From NCBI GenBank assembly GCA_008360975.2, contig CM039182.1:25640324-25704323 (forward strand): a DNA stretch of 64,000 bases, written 5' to 3'. How positions within the stretch are numbered: the stretch's first letter is position 1; every line of letters begins with the position of its first letter. This document shows, piece by piece, positions 24,481-36,685 of the stretch. The position numbers and the translations under genes were made by a program. The DNA is from Lichenostomus cassidix. Taxonomy: Eukaryota > Chordata > Aves > Passeriformes > Meliphagidae. Below the pieces are notes generated by a model. That model did not search any database, was not told the DNA's origin, and saw only the letters and a program-made list of their open reading frames with translations.

Positions 24481-27400
24481 CCTCTGACACCCTTCTGCAC
24501 AGCAGCAGCTGCTGGGACTCTTGAACCTCTAGGAAGGTTTCTTAAGGCTGTTAATTGCTCACTGACCTGCTTTGTCACACACATTATGTGATCCCATCCT
24601 GACACTGTGATGAAATGGTCCTGCTTGATTTATTCAGCAGTATCTTGCAGCAGGAGGAGAGAATGTCTGAAGTAAATGAAGATTCAGAAGCAGAAGACTT
24701 TCCCTGGGGTATTTAGTCCAGTGAGGAGGAAGATGTTATCTAATGCCAGACATTTATTCCTTGTGACTCCTTGCTAAGAAGGAATCCTTGTTTTTGTTTC
24801 CCCAGCTATGGCTGTGAACAAAGAACAGACTCAGTTATTCCTCGAGATCATGGTGCTTTCAGACTGTGCTAGTCAAGAGCATCCCAAAGTTTGGAGTGCT
24901 CCAGCATTCAGCCCATCTCAAGGTACTTTCTTAGGAAACCAGGCACTGTTTGTTTTCAGCTGCCAGTTCTGGAGCTGCCTCTCATGTCATGAGCAGGGGT
25001 ATCTGCTGCCTGTAAAAGCAGAAATTACAGGTGCTCTGGGTGTTCAAGTCACCTTGGATTGTCATCATGGAGGTGAGGCAGCTCTGCTTCCAGGGGCTGT
25101 CATGCATGTAGTCCTTTCTTAATGAGAATTTATGAGTCCTCTGAGGGACAGAGGGGAGACAGCCTCCCTTCAAACAGCATGGAAGTCAGATATGACACAC
25201 AGTGATAAGCTCTGGAGCCTTGATAGAGCTGTGGGCTTGGTGAAGAGAAATGCCATTTGTTTGGATAGAAAGAGAGAAAGATATAACATTGCAGAATTTA
25301 CAGTTGGAAAGAGTTTGTGCTTTTTTACAGGTATTGACTTTCCTTGACTTTTTTTTTTTAATTTTAAAACTTCTCTATAACTGTTTTGATTAATCAATGA
25401 ATTGGTTCTAGCATGTTTTTTTTCTTCTTACATAGATTTCAGCTATTCCTAAAAGTTCCAAAAATTAACCTTTCTGCCTTTGCTTCTTTCTTAACCTCGC
25501 TTTTCAAATGTATCTTTTCTGTATCTCTATTGCAAATTCAGAGAACACTTCCTTGCCAAAAAGATTATGTTTTCTCCTTTTGATATTGATACTGTCATGG
25601 CCCAGAGCTACCACATCCTCTTTGATATTGAATAAGGAACTATCTGGAAGTCTTCAGAGGTCCAATGCTATTACATGTGGCATACAAACACTTGTCAGCT
25701 TTCCATGGCTTTGGAAACTGGATTATCTGTGTACTTGACAATTGAATCTTTCTGTAGTGTATCTCTTTTACAATGAAAGCTAGGTTCCTTGTCCACTGAG
25801 CAATATTTGTGGTGAAAAAGAGTATATAGACACCCCAGGGTTAAAGGAACCCATGCACTGGAGAAGTTTGCTCCTTTTCAGGTGATGGCCTCCATCACCT
25901 GAAAAGGAGCAAACTTTAAGTAGCACAGGTGCTATAGCCTGCAGCTGAGACTGCACTGCACTGTGATGTCTCCACATGTATTGGTGGTGCTCTTCTGCCT
26001 CCCCAAGTTCTTTCCACTTGTCATGTTTGCCAGGGCCAGGAGCTGGGCTGCTGTGAGCACACCCCATCTGCTCAGAGGGCAGATAATTGTACAGATGATA
26101 CCTGTGCATTAAGTGAATCGAATAGCTTCCGCTCTCCTTCTGGTCTCATTAGATACTTTGCTCCAAGCTTCTACAAAGGAGGTAGTTAATTAAGGGTAAT
26201 TAATCTACTGTTGCAGTGCCCAGCACTCAAATGGAAACCAAACAGCAACCTATTTATCACTTTTTCAGACCAGCTTTATACTGAATCCAGTTAAACATTG
26301 TTAAAGCTGTGGATTTAATTCAAACTAGGAATTTGAACTAACATGCTCAAGGATTTGCTAAATTTTAATCAGTGGCGCTTAAGCTGAACAAATTCTAAAA
26401 CTGTATGTCTGTTTTGTCTAAGTGCACTGTACCATGCTTGCAAAGTTTTAAATTAGCTGAACTTAAAACCTAATTGAATTACGCAATACCCAACCTGTCT
26501 AAAATTTAAAAGTAATTCCCCCTTAAGACTAGCTGATCTGTAGAATCCAAATTTAATGAATTTATTTTACTGCTATGTTTGAAACTTGTCAGCTCAGAAA
26601 AGCAGATTTTATCCTAAACAGTCTGTCCTTATTGCAGAATATATGTTTTATACTGTATATCTGAATCCTCAAACAACCCAAACTTGAAAAAAATAGTACC
26701 TCTATGTTCTGATGTGTACATAGATGGCTATGTAGTTAGCATGTGCTTGGCTTTGGAGAGTATTGTCCTTCATCTTAAGACTGTCCTGCTCTCTATAGAC
26801 AAAAATGAGATCTCCAAGCTTCAATTTACCTGGGGAGCTGGAGTGATCATGGCCACCTTGCTAGATTTAAACACCATTGCTGTTTAAATCAGGCTTCTGA
26901 CAGTGTCTGATAGTCTCCTTAAATCTATGTGTAGAAATAAAACCATGGACACATCTTACATCCTCAAGAGGAAGATGAATCTTCTGAAAATGTGCTTCTT
27001 ACAATTATTTTTTATGATCCTATTACCTTATGAATGGTACACTACATAAGCTCAGCACCTTTGAAAATAACATAATATATACTATCGATAGATGACAAGA
27101 AACAAAAGATTTGTCAGCACAGATCTGTAAGAAGTATAGAATGAAAAATGAAAGATGGATCTGTCAGTAGGGTAAATGGTTGACACTCCAAAACAGGAAT
27201 ACCATTTTGAAGCCTGCTGTATAATGCTTGCCTGGCACTGCATTATCATCTGAGACACAATTATCCAGGACTGATTTTGATCTTATTAGTAAATTCTGCA
27301 TTAGCATGCTGCAGTTTATTTTAATTCATGTGTTATTTGTGAGTTTCATGGATTTTCACACTCATGGAAATTGAGTCACTTGGTTTCCCTTGGTTTAATT

Positions 27401-30400
27401 TTTTTTTAATATCCTTCAAATGTCCTTGCTGTCACTGCAAGCCTTGTACAGCTGAGATGGACAGTTTCACAGTAGGATGTGAGGTTAACCAGCCTGGGGA
27501 ACTGGACAGTCCACCCCCAAATCACAGCTCACAGGACCAGTCTGAGTATGAGCTGGTCTGCAGCTCTTGCCAGTGTCACTGCCGCGGCTGCTGACATCTT
27601 TGTGCCTTGTGCACTCTTCAAAGGTAGCCTTCCCTGTTTAAAACTATGATGTCCTCTGGGATATGTCAATGAAATCGACCGGTTTTATTTCAGGATGATG
27701 TGTATCTCTTAAATTCCAGCTTTAAGAAGTCCACTTATCTGTTGGTGGAAAGCACTTACCACCACAGTACTCTGTGTGTGTGCAGGGAGTTCTTGTAGCA
27801 GCGTGGAAGGGCTCTGCTCAGGAGCTGTGATCTTATTGCTGTGAGTGTGATTTGATAACACAGCCTCAGACTGCAGCAAGGCAAATCCTGGTGGGCTTAG
27901 GGAAACAATCTTCACAGGGAGAGTAGTCAAGACAGGAATAGATGTGCATGTATGGTGATGTTTGCCTCTGGTGGTGCACTCCATTGCATCGTAAAATAAG
28001 AACAGTGGTTTAAACAAAAAAATGTATCCTTGGAGCTAAATTATATGGTGTAATACAGAGCAATGCTTATGTACTTTGACATGGCCTGTTGCAAAGCCAC
28101 CCTGGGAGTCTTTTTGCACACTACTTTGGGGGGCATCCTTTGAGTAACACCCGAATACCAGCATTAGGTGTGATGGGTGCTACTCTGCACCAGTAAAAGC
28201 TGACATTTTCTTGTGTCAGGGGCAGAAGTTAGTTTAATATCTAAAATAAAAACTCTCTTCCAACTGCCAGTTTGTTATGTTTATGGACTGCTGCATGGGT
28301 AACTAGCTGCTTTTGCTTGACGAGGGTATTGTCAGATGCCTTTTGCGGTATTTTACTGAGCCACAAGGTGGCACTGGAAGATTGCTATAGTCCAGCCTAA
28401 TTGACACCGCCACCCCGCAGTCTGACAGAGAAAGCACGAATTTTTGCATTAAATGATTCCCGTAAACCAAGGGAATTGGTTCTTTTTCTTTCTTCTGATT
28501 TTTGGATTCACTAAAAATTTTAGTGAAGTTTTCTCAAGAGTGAAAGGGAAATGTGTCTGTGGGCAGTGTACTATTGCAAAGGCACAACAAACTAACTCGA
28601 CAAATCAACATCCCTTTGTTTTTCAACATGTATTCAATAATACTGGTGATCCTAACAGCTGTCTCTGTTTTAGTAGCGAATTGTTCATACCTCAGCAGCA
28701 ACTGCAATGCAAAAGTGGGAATTTAATTTGCTCTGTAATGTCTTTGATGTATTGTCTGAAGCTTTCTCTTCCCTTATAAAGTTGAAAATCTATTTCAGGT
28801 TTCCATCAAAGGTGAAAGTTCTCCCAAGGTTTGTCCATTTCTGATAGATTTCACAATATTCTAGTCCAAACCATCTCACTTTGTTTAATACCAGATGTAG
28901 GCTTGGGTAAACAAAAGCAGTTAATTACTGTATTGCTGTTACAGGTGAAATGCAGCACATTTTTGCATGGCTTTACAAAGTACACAGTTCCTTCCCATAT
29001 TGACACATTTCTTTCTGATCCTCAAAATACTGAAAATTTTGAAGCTGGTTCCTAGTAAGTAAAGTAACAAGACGTCGATCATTTGAGTGGGCTATTGTCT
29101 AATTGAAGACTGTCTTTTACACCTATGATTAAAGGAATGCCCTCTAGGAAACAAAGAAAACAAAACAGATTGGTGCCTTTTCAGTCCTAATTACTGTACC
29201 TGCAATGTAAAATCTTGATCAAACCCTTGAATGGTTTAACAAATATTCCTTGCTGGTCTTAAGACCTGACCACATGAAATAATTTACTTGATCAGCGACT
29301 TAGAAAAAAATTGTCTTTAATAGCTCTTGTTGCTGCAAGATATATCCAAAGGAGATTTCTTACAAAAGCTCAACTTCACCTTGTTCAAAGGAGGTCTCAA
29401 TACTTTGATTTATCTGAGGATGAACAGACTGGTTGCCCAAATGTACAGGTCTAAAACACGAAAGGCAGAGTTTTTCTGAATAGTTTCCTGATAGCTCATT
29501 TTGCCTTGTAGGTAAAACAATATGAAGTTATTTGTTATGAAAGGTAGAAGATCCCCTCACTCAAGTTCTCCTACTCACTTGCACTCCAGGCAAAATCAGT
29601 GTGGTTGGTAATTTACAAACCCACTATGAAGCAAAAGCAATGTGAAAGAGTGCAGAGCTCCACCAAGCATACTGAACACTCACTCAGAAGCTGATTTCTT
29701 CCTACCTACAGCCAGTGGCAGCTGTATTTGACATGAAGGGTTCAGTGTCTGAGCTCAGGCTCTTCCATCCGAGACCATTTATCCTTTTATCAGTCGCTTT
29801 CTTAAAAGAGGATAAGTTTCCTTTTGGACACAGAAATTCCAGTCATTTACCTCCTGTACTTCCCTTCCTGAGGTCAACAGACCTCTTTATTGCAGCATGT
29901 AAAAGCTTTAGCCCCAGCCTGGCTCCCCGTGAGCAGATGAGTGTACAGCAGCAGCCCCAGCACACTCTGCCTGTCAGCCTGGCACCATTTTGCTTGCCAC
30001 AAACCCCAAGGGGTGGAAGGGTGGGTGGAAGGAGCTGCCTCCAGAGCCTTCAGTGTGATGGCACCAGTGGATGGCACCAAGAAGAGTCTGACTGGGCATG
30101 CAGCCTGATGCCCTGCTCTGCCTGGCTGCTGCTGCAGCTGTTCCATAGAGTGGCAAGTAAATTCTGGTTTCAGGACAGCATTGCTGTTGGGTGTATGCAG
30201 TACAGGGTGAAGGAGGCAAAAAGAGGCAGAGGGAAAGATACTAAGGAGATCTGCCTTCAGTGACCTTAACACTGAATCAGAGAATTTATTCCTGCTTATA
30301 TTACAGTGCAAGAAGAACAGTTGATTGCTGCTTCACAAGGTGTGGCTCCACAATGTCGTTTTGGCACATATGAAGTAGAGCCAGGATAGCCTACCCTTTT

Positions 30401-31847
30401 TGGGGTGAAGTTTTGCCATTCTTTCTCATTCTCTGTGTAGTGTCCTTCTACCCTGAATTCTCAAGGTTTATGCAGCTCTGTGACTCAAGCCTTGAGAGGA
30501 AGCTGCTTCCGGGAGCCAAGGGCAGCTGTTTCGACAGTGCCCTGGGCTGCAAGCATCCCTTCTTCCTCTGGCTCAGCAGGCAGCCCAAGAAGCCTTCAGG
30601 GATTTCCCTGCTCTCTTCCTTGCCATCACACTGAAAGAAAGAAAACTGGCTTTGCAGACTCTCCCCCACATCAGTTTCTACTTCAATTTAACTCTCATAT
30701 TTTAGCTCTCTTGTATAAGGCCTTCTCAGCTGACAGGATATACATTGTGTTATTTTGCAATTAAGACCCACACTCATAGACATGGAAATTTTAATAAAAC
30801 TTTTGTTATCAAATTTTATTATTCCAACAAGTGTTGCTGTCAGCTAATAATCCCTAGAGTGGTCATCATGAAATATTCTAATAATTGGATTTTAATTAAG
30901 AAATTCACTTAGTCCTACACTATTTTTAAAATCTAATTACGTCTTCAGGAAACTCGCCCAAGTTGTGGTATTGTCTGGACAATATACAGACTTAGTACAG
31001 ACTCCTTTCTTACTTTAAATTCTTTTTCTCCATTTCTTATGACTATTATTAAAACTCTTCTATTTCCTGTATTGCCACTGTAGAAAATTTTCAAGATCTA
31101 ATGGATGAAATAAAAATGGAACACAAACAGAAATCTCTATTATAAATATTAAGTTAGAAAAGAAGCTCCCTATGCAATGAAAGTTAGAAAGATTTCTTAG
31201 TTATTGTATTCATTATTTCCCCCTCCTCGAATTTAAAGATATTATTAATAAGAAAATCCTATAGATAAACTTGGCTGTAAGTTTTATTCATATTGATTAC
31301 AATTTATGTCTCACCTCATCTCAAGTATTTTTGGGAAAATCCTGAGTATATATGTGCATGCTGAGTGTCACCTGGAATAAGTCTCGTGAAGCCTGTAGGC
31401 TTGCTCATGTTGATATCACGGAGGCACTGAGTGGTCCAGACACAGTTGTTTGTACATTTCCTTTTCGTCTTCTTTGAAGCTGAACGCAGCATCTCACTCC
31501 AACGTGGTGTGAATCCTCATGACATAGCATCAGGAGAAATAGTTAAGGACATCATGAATACAAGGCACTTCGCTTGAAGTGGTTGGAATATTCCTGTATT
31601 TTTCCATGTGGGATACAGCAAAACAGCACTTTGTGGTATGCCTTTGACTGTAAGTAGGCAGAAATCAATGTAATAAAAATAAGAGTCTCACAGAAATGTT
31701 TTTATATTTAGAAAAAAGAATGGTACATACAGTCATATCCTGACCTTGAAAAAATGGAAATAAAATGTGACAAGGGACTCTGTTTGTAGTATTTATACCA
31801 ACCATAAAAATACCCTGTTCAAACATGAAGATTTCCTTGAAACAAAA
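24481..31847. other. Intergenic, mostly unannotated
   Basis: No gene recognised. The longest open frame is 182 codons at 29,715-30,263 on plus. It lacks domain motifs, overlaps open minus-strand frames, and has no visible splice context. The only distinct structure is the hairpin at 25,864-25,916, listed separately. Confidence 0.45.
25864..25916. repeat. Perfect inverted repeat, 25-bp arms, 3-nt loop
   Basis: The left arm (25,864-25,888) and right arm (25,892-25,916) are exact reverse complements around CCT. The arm core reads GCTCCTTTTCAGGTGATGG. The sequence outside the arms is unrelated, so this is not part of a longer palindrome. It is most simply explained as a template-switch inverted duplication; the alternative is an assembly or sequencing foldback. 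Confidence 0.97.
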
Positions 31848-32248
31848 GAAATCTATTTAAAATGTGAAGAGGGGAAGGGATAAGAAGAGAAGGTCTGATG
31901 AATTAATGGTTGGCAATATGAAGAACATTTCAATAAGATTATTTACCTGAGTGATATGAGGCATCTGGCCCACACGCTGTATAGCACAAATATAGAAAAG
32001 CTATGGAGGCCATAATCTGTTATTGTAGTGCATGTGCAACTCCTGTTGAATTCAATAGTACTTCAACTTGCACATACATGATACTGGAGTTGCAGATGCA
32101 CTACATATATATTATACAGTTTACAGGCCAGACACTTCTTATCACTCATGTAAATAATCTTACTGAAATATTCTTCTTATTGCCAAACTCTGATTCATCA
32201 GACCTTCTCTTCTTATTCCTTCAATTCTTCAAATTTTGAAGAGATTTC
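31848..32248. repeat. Long imperfect inverted repeat (123-bp arms)
   Basis: Positions 31,848-31,970 match the reverse complement of 32,126-32,248 over 123 bp without a gap, with about 104 identities (roughly 85%). Perfect sub-blocks include ATAAGAAGAGAAGGTCTGAT and AAGATTATTTAC. Similarity continues inward as CTGTATA (about 31,977 with 32,113-32,119) and GTAGTGCAT-TGCAACTCC (about 32,026-32,043 with 32,086-32,103), with about 33 extra bases in the left arm. The loop is about 42 nt. It resembles a palindromic MITE or an old inverted duplication. No terminal target-site duplication is obvious, and I cannot name a family. If transcribed, either strand would fold into a long hairpin. Confidence 0.9.
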
Positions 32249-34779
32249 ATTGTTCTCTTGCCCACCTTTGCCTTCCTTTCTTTACTTTCCTTTTTTTCCA
32301 AGCAGTTTATTTCCAAAATAAGAAACATGGCTTCTATGAATAGGATTCCACGGGATTCAGTTCTATTTACTATTTCATGAATAACTGTCCGTGTTTAGAC
32401 AGGTTAGCTGCATTGTGTAGTAAGTTTAGCACAGTCATTTGATATTTATCATTACAGCATTGTATTTTCTTCTCAAGAAGATGCCTCAAGCAATTAAACC
32501 ATGTGCTCATCTTCCATTGGAACCTGTAGCAGTTATTAATCACTTGCCATTGTCTTTGGATTTTCTGCTTGTGACTCTTTCAGTTCTGCAAGCCAGGACA
32601 CTCTTTGCAAAACCAGGGAAGATATCTAAGGGTTAGAATGTGTTTCCAAGCTTTAAAAATAGTCCAATTGCATTCTAAAGTCTAATTGGTCTTTTTAAAA
32701 GTCCATTACTAAGGCCAGCATTTGTGATTCTTTAGAACCTCCCTAGCTGATACTGCTTTGGTGAGGACCTTATTGTTAAGATTGCAAACAGCACCCATAT
32801 TGTTGAAATTAAAATTCACTTATTCACTTTAAAAAATCTAATATTCCACTTAAGCTGCTGTACCAATATTACAGAATCAGATGAAAGTCAAATGATTGTA
32901 TCCAAAAATCTTAAGTGTCAGATTTTTATATGCATTTTACCATTTTACTCCCTTTGAAAAAGGAACACATATTCACAGCTGGAATATTTTAGAATCTGGT
33001 TTTTTTTCCTCTTTAATAATAAAAAAGCTTTATCTGGACTCCTATATGCTCCTTACTCCTTTCTTCTGGAGTTGCAGTGGAGAGAAGGAGCAATCTGAGC
33101 AGCATTTCTGAAGGAAATCTCAGTTCCACTATAGTTAGAAAGTTTGTCCCAGTAGCTTCTGGCTCAGAAGGAGGAGGTCAGCTGAGCGGCAAAGAAAGAA
33201 GCCCTCAGAGAAGCCAATGAGACCTTGGATCAGTCTAAACCTTCAGAAAACAGATTCATCCATCCTTAAGAACTTTGTCTCTAGAGCCTGCCTAAAAATT
33301 CAAGTAGATGCCAAACAGATCAGGCCATTTATAGGAGACCTTGCTGAATTTACAGAGTGAAGAAATTTCAGTGGGATGAAGTAAAGAGGAGCCATGCTTG
33401 TGATTCCAGTGGAACCAGGAGCTCCTCCACAGTGCTCCCCTAGACAAGGTAAAAGGATCTAGATGAGAAAGACTGGGAGGACCTTCTTCTATTTGACAAG
33501 CTGAAGGAATAACTATTCTCCAAGGGCTACTTCCTTGTCACTCCAATATGAAGATAGTGATCAGAACTTGGATTAACTGAATCAAGTTATACACAGAGTT
33601 AAATTATTCCTTCCTGAAGAAATTATGCCTTCTCCAGGAACATGACCTACTGAAACCTGACAGACTTTGCTTTTTCTGCTCCATACTAACCCGACAATTT
33701 AATATCTAATATAAGAGTAACTGTGCTGGGTCTAAACAGCAGCTTATGGCAACGATCAGCAAACACTATGCTCCACACTTAATGGCAAGTTTGTTCCATG
33801 CAAAGAGAGCATTATCTATCTAGCAATATCTCTCTCTCTCTGTCATTTTCTCATCTCTGTCTAGACTGTTTACTAGGTGTGGTTCTAGCCCCAGAATTAT
33901 GGAGAAGTGAGAGTGGAAGAGATAGGAAGGAAGGAGTTGCAAGGGAAAAGTCAGCTGCAATTTTTTGTTATCCTTTTAAAACAAAAAGTCCCTAGGCAGC
34001 TTTAGCCTGCACTGTAATGCAGAGGCTGTCTGGAGGGGCAGGATGACAGTATGATTCCTTGCAGGCTGCACACTTCTGTTCAAAGCTGTGACATGAGCAT
34101 TCTGCATGTCTAGCAGAGTGATGGTGCTGGAAGCATATGGAGGTGTCCATCTTCCAGGTGTTGGGAGCAGGAATGGCTGTGGGGGAGGGCTCTGGTGCAG
34201 CTCTTTCAAAGAGCACTCATTACCTTCCCCATTCTTTCCCTGCTCCCCTTTTATTATAGTGTTCCAAACTCAGACCCCCAAATTAAAACAGTATTTTACA
34301 GCTTGATACTGAAGCCTCAGATCACATATATTAATTACCCCTATATGCTCTAAAAGAAGCAAGGATTTGACAGGACAACTGAAGTCTTCCTTGTCTTTCT
34401 CATTTCCCTCTCTGTACAGCTTACTGGCTTGCTTCTTGCTTTGGCTTTGGGAAGTGATAAATCTGAGGTTTGCTGTTGAGTCTGGGCATCTGGTAAGGCT
34501 CCTCTCTGCTGCTGGTATCTTCCCCTTCATCCTGTCCCAATGTCACACTAGTAATGATACCGTTTGGGGGATGGAAGAGTGTATGAAAAAATCCATAGGA
34601 CTCTGTAAAGAAGGAAAAAAAGGTCGGTGAGACCTTTCCATTTGTATGACAGCTGGCAGGATAAGCCTCAGCACCGGACAGGGGTGAGCTTTCCAGCTTC
34701 ACTCAGAGGGGCTGTCCAGCTACAGGTTCCTGCTTGCGAGGGAGAAGCAACCCTTCCATCCTGGAGCTTGGCTCCCGCA
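32249..34779. other. Upstream flank of the CpG island, nothing recognised
   Basis: AT-rich to about 34.6 kb with a CT-repeat patch at 33,829-33,842. The DNA becomes progressively GC-richer after about 34.65 kb. No coding exon can be supported. Confidence 0.45.
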
Positions 34780-34984
34780 GCCGTCACCCAGCTGGGCTCC
34801 GCGATCCTGTCACCTCCGTGCCTGACTGGCGGGCACCCGCTGCCTTCCCAGCCGGAGCAGCACTGTCGGTGCACGGGACACCGCTGAGAGAGGTGGAAAA
34901 ACTAAAATGAAGGGGAAGAAAAAGAAAGAAGGTGCTCTCCCATGCTCCTTCCAGGCAGATAGCCGGCTCCCGCGGGCAGGCGGA

Positions 34985-35240
34985 GAGGGAAAGGGCTGAG
35001 CCCAGGCAGCAGCGTGGGCAGCAGGGAGGGCAGGCAGGGCAGCTCCCGCACCCGGGCAGAGGCAGGCAGCAGGGAGGAGAGGACAAGCGGCACGGGAAGA
35101 GCAGGACACACGGCAGGCAGCAGGGCGGATAGGGCAGGCGGCACAGGCAGGGCAGGCAGCAGGGACAGGGCAGGACACACGGCAGGCAGCACGGGCAGGG
35201 AGGGCAGCACGGGCAGGGAGGGCAGGGCGGGCAGCGCAAG
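34985..35240 (+). repeat. G-rich minisatellite-like array (GGCAG/GGGCA units)
   Basis: Irregular repeats of GGCAGGCAGCA, GGGCAG and ACACGGCAGG fill the 5' shoulder of the CpG island, with strong G excess on the plus strand. The minus frames over it read as Cys/Pro repeats, a by-product of the unit. Its 3' end is the G-quadruplex motif described separately. Confidence 0.85.
35193..35231 (+). promoter_or_regulatory. Potential G-quadruplex
   Basis: Eight G3 tracts lie within 39 nt (35193, 35198, 35202, 35211, 35216, 35220, 35225, 35229), with loops of 1-6 nt. This exceeds the usual four-tract intramolecular G4 rule twice over. It sits on the strand that is non-template for NXPH1. Confidence 0.8.
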
Positions 35241-35427
35241 GCAGCTTGCGCCGCCCGGGGAGGGCTCTAATTCATCACCCCGTTCAGCGGAGAGGATGGG
35301 ACGCCGCTAAACTCCCCTTCCTTCCTCCTCCCTTCCCCCCTCACCAAGCAAGCCCCCCCCTCCTCCCCCCTCCGCTGCTCTTTCTCTCTCCCCAAGCAGT
35401 GAGGCTCGGACAGTGCTCGGCTCCAGC

Positions 35428-35535
35428 GCTTTATTTTAAGATGATCGGCCAACGTCTTTGCAGATAGATTTTATCTGAAGTTAAATAGCAGGCGCTCGCC
35501 GCTCCCTCGCCAATAAGTCATTTTTAATAGAGACA
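35428..35535 (+). promoter_or_regulatory. Candidate proximal promoter motifs of NXPH1
   Basis: An AT-rich pocket inside the GC-rich island contains a MEF2/TATA-like TTTATTTTAA (35,430), an inverted GATA pair CAGATAGATTTTATCTG (35,461-35,477, exact 6-bp arms), and a CCAAT box (35,510-35,514). Retention of AT-rich motifs within a CpG island suggests functional constraint, but this is inference from one genome. Confidence 0.35.
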
Positions 35536-36610
35536 AATCGCCCTGGACGCCCCGGAGCGCCGGTGCCGCCGCTCCTGCCCGCGCCCCCCGCCGAAGGCGA
35601 GCGGGCAGCCCGGGCAGCTCCCTCCTCCCGTAAGTGTCCTGCTCGGCGGATCCAGAGCGCGGCCGTGTGCGGAGAAGGGGAGGAGAGGGGGGGAGAGCCT
35701 GCCAGCCGCCCCGCCGCCCTGACAGTGCCTGCGCTGGATGCACAGCGGCCGCGGGACACCTCGGCGCGGAGCGCGGCGAGGAGATGCGCAGGGGCGGTGG
35801 GCTGCGCCGCGGCACTCAGCCCCTCTAGGCTCGCCCATGGAGCGTCCCGCGGAGCCCCGGCCGCCGTCGGATCCCCCACGCCGTACGTATCCCCACCGCG
35901 GCCCCCCCGCGGCGGCGGGGCTGTCCGCGGGCGGCGGGGGCGGAGAAGGGCTGGGGCCGGGGATGGGGTCGTCGCCCGTCGGGGCGCCCCGGGGCGCGGT
36001 CCCGGCCCGGGGCAAGGCACGGCGAGCCTTTAGGAGCGGCAGAGGGAGGTGGGCGCTTGTAGGGGTAAGCAGAGTCTGCTCGGGCGTCCCGAAGGCAAAG
36101 CTCTCTGCCTCGGCTTTAAGCGCCCGGAAGCATCCGGAGCCCCGATCCCAGCGTTTGCTGTCGCCTTCTCCCCGCTCCGGCGCCACTCCGCTCCCCAGCT
36201 CGCTACCGGGGCTCCGCAGCCAACAGCGGGCGGCTGCCGCCCGGACCCCGCCGATTGCACACAGACAGGCAGGGCTGGCAGTGGCACCCCCGGGCCGTCC
36301 CAACCCACACCACGGGGCTCTCCTACCCAGTAAAAGGACTGAGCGCCGGGGAGCGCTGCCTATAGGCGGTCTGCCGCCACCTCGGACCTTGCGACCACTT
36401 TGCTCTAACGCTGGATTAACTCGATTTTAATCGTTTTTTGTTTCCCCCACCCCCATTCACACACCCCATCTCCTCCTTCTCTCCCGCCCCCCCTTCCCTA
36501 CACACCTCTCTTCCCCCCTTGTGCTAAACCTAACCTTGTCTTGTGGTCATGGGATCTATAATTTCATTTTTGTCTAGGCTGGTGAGAGCTCTGCTTGTTC
36601 TGTAAAGTGG

Positions 36611-36676
36611 ATGTCAGGTGGATCTATGTTCTGGAAGGAACAAAGAGGCAGCGAAAGCAGCGCGGGGGAAGTTTGA
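36611..36676 (+). CDS. Upstream ORF in the NXPH1 leader (21 codons)
   Basis: An ATG at 36,611 (with a second in-frame ATG at 36,626) opens a 21-residue frame ending TGA at 36,674-36,676, 9 nt before the NXPH1 start codon. It is in a different frame from NXPH1 and does not overlap it. uORFs so close to a main start usually lower translation of the downstream frame, with some reinitiation or leaky scanning. It depends on this segment being within the mature leader. Conservation of the peptide is unknown. Confidence 0.4.
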   Translation: MSGGSMFWKEQRGSESSAGEV

Positions 36677-36685
36677 GCGGCGAGG

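Noticed and set aside
29715..30263. 182-codon plus-strand open frame, the longest outside GC-rich or repeat DNA
   Set aside because: No domain, signal or repeat pattern; open minus-strand frames overlap it; no exon-like boundaries. Considered a chance frame.
31440..31576. Protein-like stretch on plus near 31.47-31.57 kb
   Set aside because: Open for only about 40 codons with no recognised family; insufficient support.
35471..36430. Several open frames of 114-259 codons on both strands in the CpG island
   Set aside because: Low stop-codon frequency in GC-rich DNA explains simultaneous opening of many frames; composition is Pro/Arg/Gly/Ala-rich with no motif.
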